A DNA stretch of 64,000 nucleotides, taken from positions 1,051,542 through 1,115,541 of the forward strand of contig NW_020194519.1 in the NCBI RefSeq assembly GCF_002865645.1. The letters run 5' to 3'. The notes under the pieces are model-generated. The model worked only from the letters and a program-made list of their open reading frames with translations, was not told the origin of the DNA and did not search any database. Origin of the DNA: Hyaloscypha bicolor E. Taxonomy: Eukaryota > Ascomycota > Leotiomycetes > Helotiales > Hyaloscyphaceae. Positions 11,043 through 23,392 of this stretch are shown here, piece by piece. The position numbers were made by a program, and so were the translations under genes. Position 1 is the stretch's first letter, and every line of letters starts with the position of its first letter.

Positions 11043-14000
11043 TCAGAAACTGAGGCTCTCCAACTTGCTCACCAGACTTTCCAACCGCTCCGTTAACCCC
11101 GCCTGAGGGTTATGCCCATCTTCGTCTGCAGCGATCAGATCATCGACTGTCTTGTGATGGCCGATGAATTCTTTGATTGAAGCCACTATTGGCCTCAAAG
11201 TCTTTCGTGCTTGTTTCTCTTTGATTCGTTTCTCGATCGTGGGGTCCAGGGAGAAGTATCCAAGAAGGACCGAGAGGTATCCGAACGCGACGTTCTTCTG
11301 TGATTCTTCCACTGACTCGGCCTATGATGAAATTAGTAAATTGAGGGGAGAAAAGGTGACTTGGGTACTTACCATAGACATTCGCTCTTGGTTTTCAAGG
11401 AACGTTTGTACCATTGAGTCGAGTGGATCACTCACGTCGCCTTCTAAGCTCTGAAGACTTTCTCGAACAGCGGAGCTTCGATCTGCCAAATTGATCATCA
11501 TTCCTAGACACAGAACCAAGTGCTCAATGACTACGGTAAAATCATCCTCAGTCAAAAAGCGTGATATTTGTTTGAACTTCGCCACGAGTGTTCGACCAAT
11601 TACTGACATAAGGGCCGGTCTTGCAAAGACGTCCGAGGCCTTGGGGTTATTGTTCGTCACGTTCAGCGTGAGTCGTAGAATGAGAGCCTGTTGTTGTCCA
11701 AAAGTATCCAACGGTCGCGATAACGCAATCACAAGTGTATCCGCAATAATAGGCAGGTAGTCGCTGATCCAGATCGACTCGTCGTGTACTGTTCGCGCGG
11801 TGATAGAATGGGACTCTAGGGCCGACAACGCCAGATAGAAGTCGATTGCTTGTCTATCCTTGGGAAGGTTCCACCATTCTAATCGAGAGCCCGACTGCAA
11901 AAGACCGAACAGGTTTGTTGTCAGCTCCTTCGAGAATATATCACTGGCATTTCCTGCTTCTCTTGTTTGTCGGACCATTCGCTCAATACACTTTAAAGCC
12001 AGGGTCCGTGGCGAAATGATTTGTGGTTGAAGCTCGTCCCAGACGGGTATTTTAAGGAGATAGTCGTGGTGCTCGGCCACCAGAGACTGTGCAACCTTCG
12101 ACATGTTGGTTTTGCGGTCTCGGGTGACAGTAGCAATGCCCGAGGGACAGTCGAGAAGACGGATAAGCAGCCTTGTGATGCCTTGTCGTCGCAACTGAGC
12201 TATGACGTGTGGTATGCTCCCATCCATCAGTGTTGTGATGAGCAGCGAGACCAAGAGATAGCCAGAAACAACATCCTGCTCCAGACCCAAATGCATGAAC
12301 AATTTCATCTCCATGCCGTTGGCTCGAAACTTCTCGGCGAACTCTTTGTCCTTCATCTTGCTAGCAAGATCCAACAGACCAGATCTTCGCATAGACAGCT
12401 TCGTGCTGTCTGGCCTTCCGATTCGATCCAAGTAGTCCTGCACCTCATCCAGGAAACGGTTATTGGCACCGGCTTTTCTGAGCTCATGAACATTTCGAAC
12501 AGCTCCGATTGTCGAATCTTCATCTTCCTCCTCATGAAAGCTCGTTAGTGGCTTGAGCGTCGGGATCGAGCCTCTACGTCCCCGCCTACCCCCCGGTTGA
12601 GATGGCTGAGACGGCAATCCAAGGGCAAGCTCATGCATCAGATCCTGCTCTTCAAGCATGGATCTCTGTCTGCTGTACGTAAACTTCGGGCCGGAGAGTT
12701 GTGAATTCTGGCTCTCTGAAACCATAGCAGGTTGAGACGACCCTGGAATAACACTTTGGCTTCTTGAAAAGGCTGCTAGTGCTTCTTCAAGCTCATTCGA
12801 AGGTGCTCTGACAAGTATTGATTGCGTGGAATCTTCTTCTTCTTCCTCGCTCTCATCATCTGACTCTTCCCGGGCCGCTTGTTCAACAAGGGTGTCGATC
12901 AGCCTTCGCCGTGGCATTCTTGCCGGGCTCTTCTGGCTTTTTGAGATTCCTGCTGGCCGAGAAAGAGTACGCAACTGTGCTCCTGGCGTCCCAGCTCTGG
13001 GTGTTCCAGCGACTATGTGGTCAATCTTGCTGTTGGTTGCTGTCATATTCTCATCAGTGGCTTCCGCCGACTCCAAGAGACCCTGCCATAGCTCCATTCC
13101 CCTTGGCGAAATCGTGTTTCCCGTAGGATCAACATCCATCATATCAATGTCACTTAACTGCGGCGATGGCGTGCTAAGAGTACTGAGCTCACGCGGGGGC
13201 GCTGGGCTAAGCTTTTTGGGAGTGCTTGGTACCTCAAATCTTTTGGGTGATGGAGGCATTGGTTTGGGTCTACTAGGGACCACTTTTATGAACTGTCCAC
13301 TTGCTGGGGACGTCTGACGATTTTTCCGAGGGAGCACACTTGGCCGTGGTCTCGGAGGCCGTACAACAGCGTTCGCAGGAAGGCGCTTGAGCAAAGGTTC
13401 CGGTTCTGGAGTCATCTTCATCCTTTTTCTGCTTCCCAAATCTTCAGCTGTGTCTGTTGAAGCCTTCTCAGTGTGTTTGGGTTTGGGTTTGGGATCAATT
13501 CTCGTAATTGCGGCCTGCCGGACCTTGTGGACAGGTTTGGGTGTTGGCTTTGCCTCATCGCCGCTGGAAGGCACATCGAATACATCTCCTTTAGGAGGAG
13601 ATGGCAGTGAAGGAGTTTTCGCTTTTGGTGCAGCTTGCGTAGGTTTCAGCTTTTGACGATCCAGTACTGAAGGCAGAAGCGTCTTCTTTTGAACTGGCTT
13701 GTGAACTAGTTTGGGAACCTCTTCGTCCTCCGGTACATCAAATATATCCCGGCTAGGCGGAGATGCAGATGGAGCTGGCCTCGATACTGATCTCTGCCGC
13801 ATCACCTTCACCTTCTGCTGCTTGACTGGGGTTTTGGCACGCTGCCGAATGGCTTTTGGGGTTTCATCATCGCTGGAGGGAACGTGGAAAGCGTCGCCCT
13901 TAGGAGGAGATGCAGGTGACGCGGTCCTCGCTTCTGATCGGGCCCTTGGAAGGGATTTCAGCGAGTTCGCTGCTGAGGCATGTGTGAACGTTGAGGGGAG

Positions 14001-14147
14001 TTCAGGTTGACTCTGGACCTCAGGAGTCTGCGACTTCTGTGATCTCGAGGCAAAGCTGAACTCCGGTATCCTTCGTCGTGCCGCCTTGCCATACGTGGCC
14101 ATTCTCTTCCGAGGGGCCGCGGCATCGTGAAGGGTTGCCATACTCAT
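11043..14147 (-). CDS. wapl: WAPL-domain protein (cohesin release factor)
   Basis: Exons complement(11373-14147) and complement(11043-11321), joined across a 51-bp intron with a GTAAGT donor and TAG acceptor; 1017 residues. The N-terminal half is low-complexity, Ser/Pro/Lys-rich, with repeated blocks of the type SPPKGDxFxVPSSxDE that occur about four times, each ending in a short acidic cluster; these look like docking or phosphorylation repeats. From about residue 560 the protein is helical and matches the WAPL domain (VHELRKAGANNRFLDEVQDY, then a MKLFMHLGLEQD block and SPRTLALKCIERMV). WAPL family proteins bind Pds5/Scc3 and open the cohesin ring, regulating sister-chromatid cohesion and heterochromatin in the nucleus. 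The gene diverges from the uracil phosphoribosyltransferase gene. Confidence 0.85.
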
Positions 14148-14920
14148 AGATGGCGGATGAAGAGGCGGTGATGACGAGCAATTTGTCGCAGCATTTGTGA
14201 ACGATCTGGCTGTTGTGATTGCACCAAGGGATGGAGATCAGAGAGTGATTATCTGCCAGTCATGTTGCGCTCGTGTGGGAGGAGGGGTCGGGTTCCTTTG
14301 AGGGTGAATATGTCGTTGTGCGAGGAGGTGGTTGTTGTTTGCCGTCGGAATCGATGTGTAAATAGAGAGCAAGCAAGAAATCGCGACACGGCAATTTCGA
14401 CCAGGGTAACGAAGCAGGAAGCACCCTCTGACTTTTGATAGACTGCGCCTTCCCAAATCCCAGACCTTGGTATAAGAATTGTCGAGATAAATGCTTCGAG
14501 AGTTGAATGTTTGCAGATGCGCTGGGTGATTGAAGAAGAACGCGTGAACCAGATGCGGCGAGTGTCAGCCTTCTGGGCTGTGGCGCTGCTTGCGGAAAGA
14601 CGCTGCGATTGTCAGTGTGGCTGTTCTTAGTCATTCTTATCGGAGCTTCGACTCCACACACCTCTCACGAGACCACTTTGACATTGGAGATTTGTTCAAG
14701 CTGAGGTGTTTGCCTTCAATTGCATATCCTTCACTTGCATTAAAACTGGGGACCATTGATTTATGTGAGTTACAGCACGGTGCCTCTTTCTCCAGCTGAT
14801 TTTCCAAAGCTCTGGATCCAGATCATGCGGAGAGCGTGACAGCACAAAGCTTACTTCCAGATCACGGCTGGCTACCTCATTGTCACTTGGGCCTAGCCAG
14901 AAACAAGTTCATCAATTGGG

Positions 14921-15874
14921 ATGGCGTCAAAGAAGGAGGAACCCCAGTCTCCCAAGCAGTGTGTGGGACCAGATTATCGGCCTGAGAAGCAGAAGCCTAC
15001 TGCCACTGTTTCGACGGAGGTTCCTTTTGAGAATGTACATACGCTGCCTCAAACTCCGCAGCTTATTGCTCTCTTGACGTGCGTCTCAGCTCCAAGCTGT
15101 TCTTCGTGGTCAAGTTTTGCTGATCGCCTTGGGCTGCAGTATGATCAGAGACAAGAATACCGATCGAGCAGATTTCATTTTCTATTCCAACCGCATTATT
15201 CGCTTACTGGTGGAGGAGGGCCTGAACCATTTGCCAGTTGTGGAGCACACGGTCACTACGCCGGTTGGTCGAACTTATGCTGGTGTTATGTTTCAGGGCA
15301 AGATTTGCGGAGTTTCTATCATGAGAGCTGGTGAAGCTATGGAGCAGGGGCTGAGAGATTGCTGCCGTTCAGTAAGAATTGGAAAGATCCTCATCCAGAG
15401 AGACGAGGAGACATCATTGCCGAAGTTGTTCTACGACAAGCTCCCAGAAGATATCGCAAACCGCTGGGTTCTATTGCTGGACCCCATGTTTGCCACAGGT
15501 ATAGCTTAGTCAAGTTTGGGCTTGAGAAAAGGCTAATTCCTGATCAGGTGGCTCTGCAGCTATGGCGGTGGAAGTATTGAAGTCTCGCGGCGTCCCGGAG
15601 GACCGAATTTTGTTCTTGAACCTCATTGCAAGCCCAGAGGGAGTTGCAAATTTCTGCAAGAAGTTTCCAAAACTTCGTGTTGTCACTGCATTCATTGATC
15701 AAGTAAGTCCTCCCATGAGTCCCTGGATTTCAGAAGCTAATCATTTCCCAGGGTCTTGATGAGAAGAAGTAAGTCCTGCGCAAACGGAAAGTGAAATCCA
15801 TTACTAACACGTCCTTCTCCAGATACATTGTTCCTGGCCTTGGTGATTTTGGTGACAGGTTCTACACGATGTAG
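14921..15874 (+). CDS. fur1: Uracil phosphoribosyltransferase
   Basis: Five exons: 14921-15078, 15140-15498, 15548-15702, 15752-15768 (17 nt) and 15823-15874; 246 residues. The enzyme converts uracil and PRPP to UMP in the cytosolic pyrimidine salvage pathway, and in fungi it also activates 5-fluorouracil. The family core is clear: RIIRLLVEEGLNHLP, GVSIMRAGEAMEQGLRDCCR, RIGKILIQRDEET, the PRPP loop DPMFATGGSA around residues 167-176, and the C-terminal uracil-binding end YIVPGLGDFGDR. A basic/proline-rich tail of about 30 residues precedes the region that aligns with the start of the yeast enzyme. It is convergent with Elf1 and only 1.3 kb from a URC1-type gene. Confidence 0.95.
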
Positions 15875-16115
15875 AGATTCTGGACTGTATCGCTCCCACT
15901 CACATGCAGGGCTCAGTAGCGGTCTGATGGGATATGCACCAAGCAGACAGTATGCAAAGACTTGATCTCTCTTGGCCTCCAATAGTCTTCAAAAATACAT
16001 AGCCGTGTGAATTCTCCATTTTATTACAATGATCCCAACGCCCCGTATCCAGACTCCGTAGCCAGGCTTTTGATAGCGGCCCCTAGTGTTCTTCATGTCT
16101 GCAACAAAGCCCTCC

Positions 16116-16713
16116 CTAGTAGTCTTCATCATCCGCAACAACCCCGTCCCCCCCGTAACCACCAGCATCCTCACCCTCATCATCAATAAGATCCTCCAAG
16201 TCCTCATCGTCATCTCTCGCCCTTCCTCCACCCGGTCTACCCGCCGCGGGACGCGACGGCGCATATTCTCCTCCAGCCCCCTCCTCAACATCCTCCTTAG
16301 CTACCGCATCGCAAGCATCAACCCAATCCGAGTATACATCGACCGCCGCAGAAAGGTCTGCCCCATTGTTGCACATTAGCTGTTCTGCCTTCCCTCCTCC
16401 AAGAAAGGTAGGGGCGCGACTCACAATTGATAGCGCACTGAAACTGTTGATTGCAGACCTTGCACGAGAGCGCGCCAACACCCGCTTTCTTATCCAGCTT
16501 GACGCTCACTGATTTCTCGTGGTTGCAGAAGAGGCACGGGAATACGGTGGGTAGCGGTTCGTTCTGCGCCTGTCAGGACCTGCGTCGCAAAGGCTGGTGA
16601 TCGGGACGTACCTTTCTTGGGCCCTGGGGCTTCTTGGCAGCCTTCTTGCGTTTGCCCTACATCTAATTGTCAGTGCTGTGTATGCGCGAGGAGGTTTAAC
16701 TGCACCGTACCAT
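16116..16713 (-). CDS. elf1: Transcription elongation factor Elf1
   Basis: Four coding exons on the minus strand: 16711-16713, 16612-16656, 16425-16569, 16116-16357; 144 residues. The first coding exon is only the ATG codon, followed at once by a GTACGG donor; the next exon supplies [15 protein letters not shown], the basic tail typical of Elf1. A four-cysteine zinc ribbon is formed by C28, C31, C52 and C55 (CLFC and CKVC), followed by [18 protein letters not shown], the signature of the family. The C-terminal 50 residues are acidic and Gly-rich, as in other filamentous fungi. Elf1 travels with RNA polymerase II and helps it pass nucleosomes. Confidence 0.93.
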
Positions 16714-17220
16714 TGCTGTACTTCTGCAGAGTCGTGTGCTTGGAAGGTGCAGAGTTGAAGCCACTCGAGGACTCGCCGACTCCCGAAATATCGCGAAGAG
16801 GGCTTGACAGGGGTGCGAAATAGGAGACTTGTTTGAAGGCGCTTTTGTGCGGGGCGATAAGGGATAAGCACACCGCACCAAGATCGCCTCCTGCAGCTCT
16901 TACCTACAAAGAGGCCGAAAGACAAATCACGTCTCTCTTTGGTAAAGGGGAGAAAGTTCTGAACAGTCCATTCGTTCAGCGATTGGCATTTAGCACACCG
17001 TTCTTTCACTCTTGGGACGAGCGGAAGGGCCACCCGGCCTTGTGACTTGCATTCCTCGCACGCTTCAAGACGACCGCCATACCTTCCATCCTTGTTCGAA
17101 AGGCTGTTTCCATATTTGACCGAGACCCTTGAATCTCTCCTCCGTCATCGCACATCTTCTCTCTGCTCTTTTCTCCCTCTCATCTTCATCCCAGCTCCGA
17201 AGATAATCAACAGCGAGACC

Positions 17221-20176
17221 ATGGCTTCCTCACCCCCCGACCAAGCTGCAATCCTCAAAGAGGTGCTCGATGCCGTGAAGACGCTGCAGGTCAACCAAGT
17301 GCAACTCTCATCAGCGGTTGATGCCATCTCAGGCCGGGTCAATGTCCTGGCTGGCATGAAGGAGGTCCGAGACATTGCCATTGCCATTGATTCTCCATCT
17401 CCTCATCCCGTAAAGAAAATTGATTCAATTCAAAATATCACTGATGATTCGCACTCTGATGATGTTGTGCCGCCGTCGCCATCTCTCCCTGCTTCCGCAT
17501 TCAGTAGCAGCCCAGGCACGTCGAGCCCGCTCTCCCATGCGAGGAAGCCGAGCGTTACTTCGAGGATTATTCTGACGTGAGTTTCGTATGTGTCGGTTTT
17601 GGGTGGATTTTGTACTGATTTGGGTAGGACGTATCCCGGTCAGGCCGGCATTAACCCACTTCCCATGGACTGGGGTAACAAAGATCCCCAGCAGAGGGGC
17701 CCGGTTGTTGTTTCGAGGAGTGCAACTACTATCCGCCGAAGAAATGGTAAGTCCTCCGTTATCTCTATATGGGGATCAGAGGCTGACATTGAACGTAGCT
17801 ATTGGAGGTGAGCGTCCTTGCCTTTGAAAGCAGACTTTCAGACCTCTTACTTATTTCTCAGCTCACGGCGGCTCGTACTCGATTTATTATGCCCTTGCTG
17901 TTGCTAGTCATGAAATCAAGATAGATCATAGGTATGATCTGCACCATTTCTGCTACCTTGGTCGGAGCTTCGAGGAATGCTGGGAGTAGAAGTTGTTTTA
18001 ACCAGAACGACTGCTGATCCGTTGCAGACCCGATTTTACAAACACAGAACCAGCTGCAAATATTGGTCCTTTCCCGCAATGGGCTGATAAGAAGAAGATC
18101 GTCTCCATGGATCCTCTTGGTCACTTGGCTCCATGGCTTTTTAAGGATACAATAGAGAAAGAAAATGGTAGGCGAATCACTCCCAGAAGATTTTTGACAT
18201 GGCTGACCATCCGTAGTTGATATTAGACCTACAATCGGTATGCTTGAGCAGTCTTGTGTGTTTGTCAATAACTGACCAGAGAAGCTATCACCAGAGCCCA
18301 TATGAAGGTATGCGTGGACTTGGAGACGGTGTTGGTTTGAGACTAACCCTTCCACTCAGCTTCCCGAGTTAGAACAGAGTGTGAGAGAAGGTCGTCTGTG
18401 AGTGCTTTTTCCTGAATCCGGTGACATGCAGCTGACCATTCAACAGTGTGCCAGATGGTAAAGTTTGTCTCAATGAGACCGGCGAGCTCGCTGTTACGAA
18501 ATTCGCCGTTGAACCTGTAAGGTATTTTCCCGAATCTTGGCCTCAGTTCTAACTCCAAATCAGGTCTGGTACCTCCCTGGTGTTGCTGAGCGATTTGGAA
18601 TTGGTCGGTGCTGTCACCAGGTCTGCAGGGTTTTGCTCACGTTTGATTAGATGAGGGATCACTCCGAAAATCGTTATTCGAGCACACTGGAGGATCTTAT
18701 CCGGAGCTAATCACAAGAGGAGATATCAAGCTGTTCTTGCCACCAATTGGTACACATTTTTATTGCGTAGGAGAAACCCGATCTAATTGCGTCCAGGTGG
18801 TCTCACAGTCTATTGCTTCGGCGACCCAGCCAAGATGTCAGATGAGAGCGTCCGTCTTGCTCTGAGAGTTCATGACGAGGTAGATATCCCGCACCTCCAG
18901 CCTCGACATTGGTAGATGAGTTTCATTTGACCCAATCACAGTGTAACGGAAGTGACGTGTTCGGCTCTGACATCTGCACGTGTCGTCCATATCTCATCTA
19001 CGGAATTGAGGAGGCCGTCAAAGAGGTATACATCCTGCCAATCCACCGTACGCGCTGCGAGGAGCTGACATACAAGCGTAGGCACAGAAGGGAGGGAGTG
19101 GGGTTGTCATTTATTTCCGCAAGGAAGGCCGTGCTTTGGGTGAAGTCACAAAGGTAAAAGACTCCTTGAATGGTTCGAGGGAGATGCAGCCACTCATATA
19201 TTGTCAACTTCTGAACCCATTTCAAACATTACTGCATATCCCGCATCATTCTCCTATCCACTCATTGCCTCCCCCACACCCCCATACATTCCCGGTCTTA
19301 CCCGCATACCTCCAATCTTTCGTTGTCTTTTCCAAAACTGTTTTCTAATTCCCTGTTGTAGTACCTTGTCTACAATGCCAGAAAGCGTGGACTGGATCGT
19401 GCTTCGGAGTATTTCAAGCGAACCGAGAACATTGCTGGCGTGAAGGACATGCGATTCCAGGCGTTGATGCCCGACATTCTTCATTGGCTTGGTATCAAGA
19501 AAATTGACAGGATGCTAAGCATGAGCAAGTAAGGCTTCCCATATATCACGAGATGCATCAAATATTGACATGCTCAACAGTATGAAGCATGATGCCATTG
19601 TCAGTCAGGGGTAATGTCCCCCACACAATTATGGCGGCAAAACTGACCCCCATTAGCATTCCTATCCACGAACGAGTCGAGCTTCCTGAGTCTTGGATTC
19701 CCGCAGATTCAAGGGTAGAAATAGACGCGAAAATCACTGCAGGTCAGTTTGTCTCTTCTAACCCCCACACTGACCGACAACCTGTCAATGATAGGGCTGA
19801 ATGTTGTGGCATTGCAGGTTACTTCACCACCGGACATCGAATGACGGAAGAGGAACTCGCCGCTGTCAAAGGAAGAAGCTGGGAAGAGCAAGTTCACCCA
19901 ATTCGAACCATTGCAGCCACTGAAACTGACCCAAATACAGCATTGATCATTGATCACGCGCCGGGAAGAGACATTCGTGACTCGGGCCGCCTCTCTGCGC
20001 GCTTTGAGAGGGTACCTGCATGCATGACTACCCAACACGCCGTTTTCGGTCTTGTCAACATGAAGGGAAACTTGCTTTGCGATAAAAAACCTAATTGGCT
20101 CATGAATGATAATTTTCAGGACAGAAAAAAGAAATTGACGAGCACTTTCATGTGCCTTCGCCACTTGCCTTCGTGA
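17221..20176 (+). CDS. urc1: URC1-type GTP cyclohydrolase II-like protein (uracil catabolism)
   Basis: About 18 exons; main ones start at 17221, 17628, 17799 (9 nt), 17862, 18028, 18217, 18285, 18360, 18447, 18564, 18651, 18797, 18942, 19082, 19362, 19581, 19657 and 19818. The joined frame is phase-consistent and gives about 621 residues if read to the TGA at 20176; the true C-terminus may be earlier, since homologues end soon after GHRMTEEEL...GRSWEE. The start ATG at 17221 has a good context (ACCATGG). The GTP cyclohydrolase II zinc triad C-x10-C-x-C is present (C357, C368, C370), followed by a KEGRALG stretch in place of the usual EGRGIG. Proteins of this subfamily act in the URC uracil degradation route rather than riboflavin synthesis; that role is by family, not seen directly. 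It diverges from Elf1 and neighbours the uracil phosphoribosyltransferase gene. Confidence 0.82.
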
Positions 20177-21137
20177 TACCCCCTACGTGAAGAAAATGCA
20201 AAGACGCTCAAGGATCTTCCCCAACATTCAGGCGTTCCCCTCACGAAATGAATGAATTAGTAATTGGTGTGCAACTCGAACACCGCGATCAGGCCATTGC
20301 CCTGCGAGTGGAGCGAGCTTTGCAGCCTCTCGTTCCCACGCGAGCGAGCATTTGGGGCACGAACAGCAACGCGAAAAGTCGCGAGCGAGCGAGAGGAGAA
20401 GAGGGGAAGAATGAGGCGTGGAGGGTCATCACTGGATGTCGAGGCAGCGCGGTGCAGACGCCTGCATGGAGCTGACGGGGCACGGCAAGCATGTGTAGCC
20501 CCTCACTTGCGTCTTTTTGGTGGTGGGTTTTGCTTGGCCCGAATTGGGTCGAGTTGGAGGCGAGTCGAGACAGCGAGCGAGCGGGCGGGCCGCCACTTGT
20601 CAGGCTGTCAGAGGGAGGGAAGAAGCTCGGGATGAATGAAACTGTGGTTGGATTTGGGGGGTTCCTATTTCGGACGCGGAGGAAGTGCTGTTTGGTTGGG
20701 ATTGGGGCTACATGGGGGGGTATGAACTGATGGATGGAAGGCGGAACGGCGCGCTGGCTGGGCTGGGCTGGGCTACTAGGCTTGCGGTGTTGTTATGTGG
20801 TGGGGCTTGACGTGTGAGTGGCTGATGAGCTGGGAGAGGCGGAGGTGGTGCTTATATACATGTCAGAGGGGATGCAGCTGGGTTCTGGGTTTTGTCTGGT
20901 TTCAAGGCTCATCGTTATTTAGTTGATGTTTGTAACCTCTATGCGGGTGGATTATTACGAGTCTTGACCTGACGATACAGACTACAGTGTTTGTAATCTT
21001 CTTTTGCATCACCGGTACCGTTACCTTGGTCTCATAGTTGACGTACGCCCGGATTTTGACGAGGGTTGCCACCGAAGAAGAGATTGAATAGGGGAGAGAT
21101 TGAAGAGAGGCTTGAGGAAGAGGAAGCAAGCTGAAGA
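20177..21137. other. Intergenic region
   Basis: GC-rich first half with repeated GAGCGAGCG-type runs (around 20330-20400 and 20570-20590), then the promoter side of the small gene at 21138. No motif-bearing frame is seen. Confidence 0.5.
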
Positions 21138-21658
21138 ATGGCCTCCATCTCCACAACGCGCAACTCCTCGCCCTCACGCAAGACTTCATCTCGTCGACCT
21201 AAACTCATGCGCGCCTCTGCCACGGCACCGAGTCTCGCTATCTCCAATGCCTCAAGGAAAGATCTTGCCCTCGCAAGCCTGCAGAATTCGAGAGCGGCGA
21301 CGCTATTGACGAGGGTGGCGAGCTATTCCAGTGCGCAGATGGGGTATGGTGGTGGGAATGGCGGGAGTGGAGGCAAGAGACAGAGTGTCGGGAGCTTTTG
21401 TGAGAGTCCGGTTGATAGCAGGAGTCCGGAGGCAAATGGGATGCATATGGAGAGGAAGGAGCCGTTTGAGATTGTGATCAGTCAGTGTGAGTTGCCTTTC
21501 CTTTCCCTTCCGGTGGATGATGGACTTGAGGGTAGAGAGGACCAAGCTGATGAGAGATAGGTGGGAATTACTTCAGCTTCCCGAGCTTTGAGTATTTTGA
21601 GGATTATCAGGAAAGTCAGGAAAGGATAGATGGCAGGCAGGATCAGGATGTGCCGTGA
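21138..21658 (+). CDS. Small Ser-rich hypothetical protein
   Basis: Two exons, 21138-21486 and 21561-21658, with a GTGAGT donor and a GATAG acceptor; 148 residues. The N-terminal 100 residues are Ser/Arg/Ala-rich and probably disordered. The splice brings together FEIVISQCGNYFSFPSFEYF, a compact aromatic-rich C-terminus followed by EDYQESQERIDG; this join reads like a conserved short motif while the unspliced frame ends after unremarkable sequence. I do not recognise the family. Its own promoter lies in the preceding spacer and it is transcribed toward the ribosomal protein gene. Confidence 0.6.
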
Positions 21659-22352
21659 TGATCCTGAGGGGAATTGAAAGAGATACATACGTTTGGCCTG
21701 GTCGACGGGACAGCGCCATGGGATGGAATGTTACATAGGGGAGGCAACAACATATATCCAGTGGCGTTTGGGAGCATCCTGGATGGCACTTTGGATGAGG
21801 TATTTGATCATCCAAGGATGGATGGAGTATACTTGATGAGGATCGTGGGCGATACCTTTGATGGGGGGTTGTTGAGTTGTACTTAATGAGATATGCCCAA
21901 ACCTTTGTCTATACTATTCCAGTTCTCCAAGAGTACAAGGTCTTGCCAGAAGAAAGTACCAGATGCCCAGGAATCGATGAAATCGGGCTGACGGTATCTC
22001 CACCTTGGAGGTCATTGCGCGTGCGACGGTCCTTTCAAGATCCGTGGCAGTCCCTGGATAACGAAAATTTCGACTGAAGGAAACCAGCATGGAGATATTA
22101 AATAATAAGCTCTTCGGACGGACGGATACCATGATTGAAGGAATTGATCCTCCTGATTATTCATGATGTATCTCGGAAGTCGAGAAGAATGAAAGTCCAG
22201 GCAAGTTGCAGAGGCCGCCTCGCTTAGCGTGGCCCTAGTGTATTAGCTCCGCACACAACAATTCGAGATTTTGATCCGTGACTTTTCCAGACCGAACGAC
22301 GACATCTCCCTTCCACACAACAGCCCCCTCGACTGCGTAACTTGTCGCAATC

Positions 22353-23392
22353 ATGGCTGTCGGAAAGTGAGTATCCTCTCTCGATCTGATAAAGATCACA
22401 CATGGACGAAGGACGCCGAGTCTGAGCGAGATGGAGGGGCAAATGTTCGCGGAAACAGAGTCTGACTGGATTGCAGGAACAAGCGCCTTTCAAAGGGCAA
22501 GAAGGGCCTCAAGAAGAAGACGATGGACCCCTTCACCCGTAAGGATTGGTACCAAGTCAAGGTACGCGCGTTGTGAGAGATCCAGAGGCTCTGCAGTTAG
22601 CTGACAATCAACCAGGCCCCTTCTTCCTTCCAAATTCGAGAGTACGATATCACCTTCATGAAAATAATCACAACCTTCTAACCAATTTTGCAGTGTCGGC
22701 AAAACTCTCGTCAACCGAACCACCGGTCTCAAGAACGCAAATGATGCATTGAAGGGCAGAATCTTCGAGGTTTCTTTGGCGGATCTGCAGAAGGATGAGG
22801 ACCACGCATTCCGAAAGATCAAGCTCCGGGTTGATGAGGTCCAAGGGAAGAACTGCCTCACCAACTTCCACGGTCTCGATTTCACATCCGACAAGCTGCG
22901 ATCTCTCGTCCGAAAGTGGCAATCTTTGATTGAGGCCAATGTCACAGTCAAGACCACCGATGACTACCTCCTCCGCCTGTTCGCCATTGCCTTCACCAAG
23001 CGCCGACCCAACCAAATCAAGAAGACCACCTATGCCGCCTCCTCGCAGATCAGAGCTATCCGAAAGAAGATGACCGAGATCATTCAACGCGAAGCCTCCA
23101 GCTGCACCCTCACACAACTCACAGCCAAGCTCATCCCCGAGGTCATCGGTCGTGAGATTGAGAAGGCTACCCAAGGCATCTACCCATTACAAAATGTGCG
23201 TATTTACAGGGTACATCTAGGCAGAATAATACTGATGCAAAATTCTAGGTCCACATCCGCAAAGTCAAGCTCCTGAAGGCACCCAAGTTCGACCTCGGCG
23301 CTCTCCTCAACCTCCACGGCGAGTCAAACACAGATGAGTCGGGTCAAAAGGTCGAGCGGGAGTTCAAGGAGAAGGTGTTGGATGAGGTATGA
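22353..23392 (+). CDS. rps1: 40S ribosomal protein eS1 (S1/S3a)
   Basis: Five exons: 22353-22366, 22477-22561, 22616-22641, 22694-23195, 23249-23392; 256 residues, as long as the yeast protein. The start [19 protein letters not shown], then [15 protein letters not shown] and [15 protein letters not shown], is diagnostic. The protein is part of the 40S subunit near the mRNA exit site. The first exon holds only 14 coding nucleotides, a common design of fungal ribosomal protein genes, where an early intron separates the start codon from the body. A pyrimidine-rich stretch before the ATG (around 22310-22330) fits a ribosomal protein promoter. Confidence 0.97.

Noticed and set aside
12818..14010. 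Several plus-strand Ser/Gly-rich frames
   Set aside because: Antisense to the low-complexity half of WAPL.
22668..23174. Minus-strand frame across the ribosomal protein gene
   Set aside because: Antisense shadow of the eS1 main exon.
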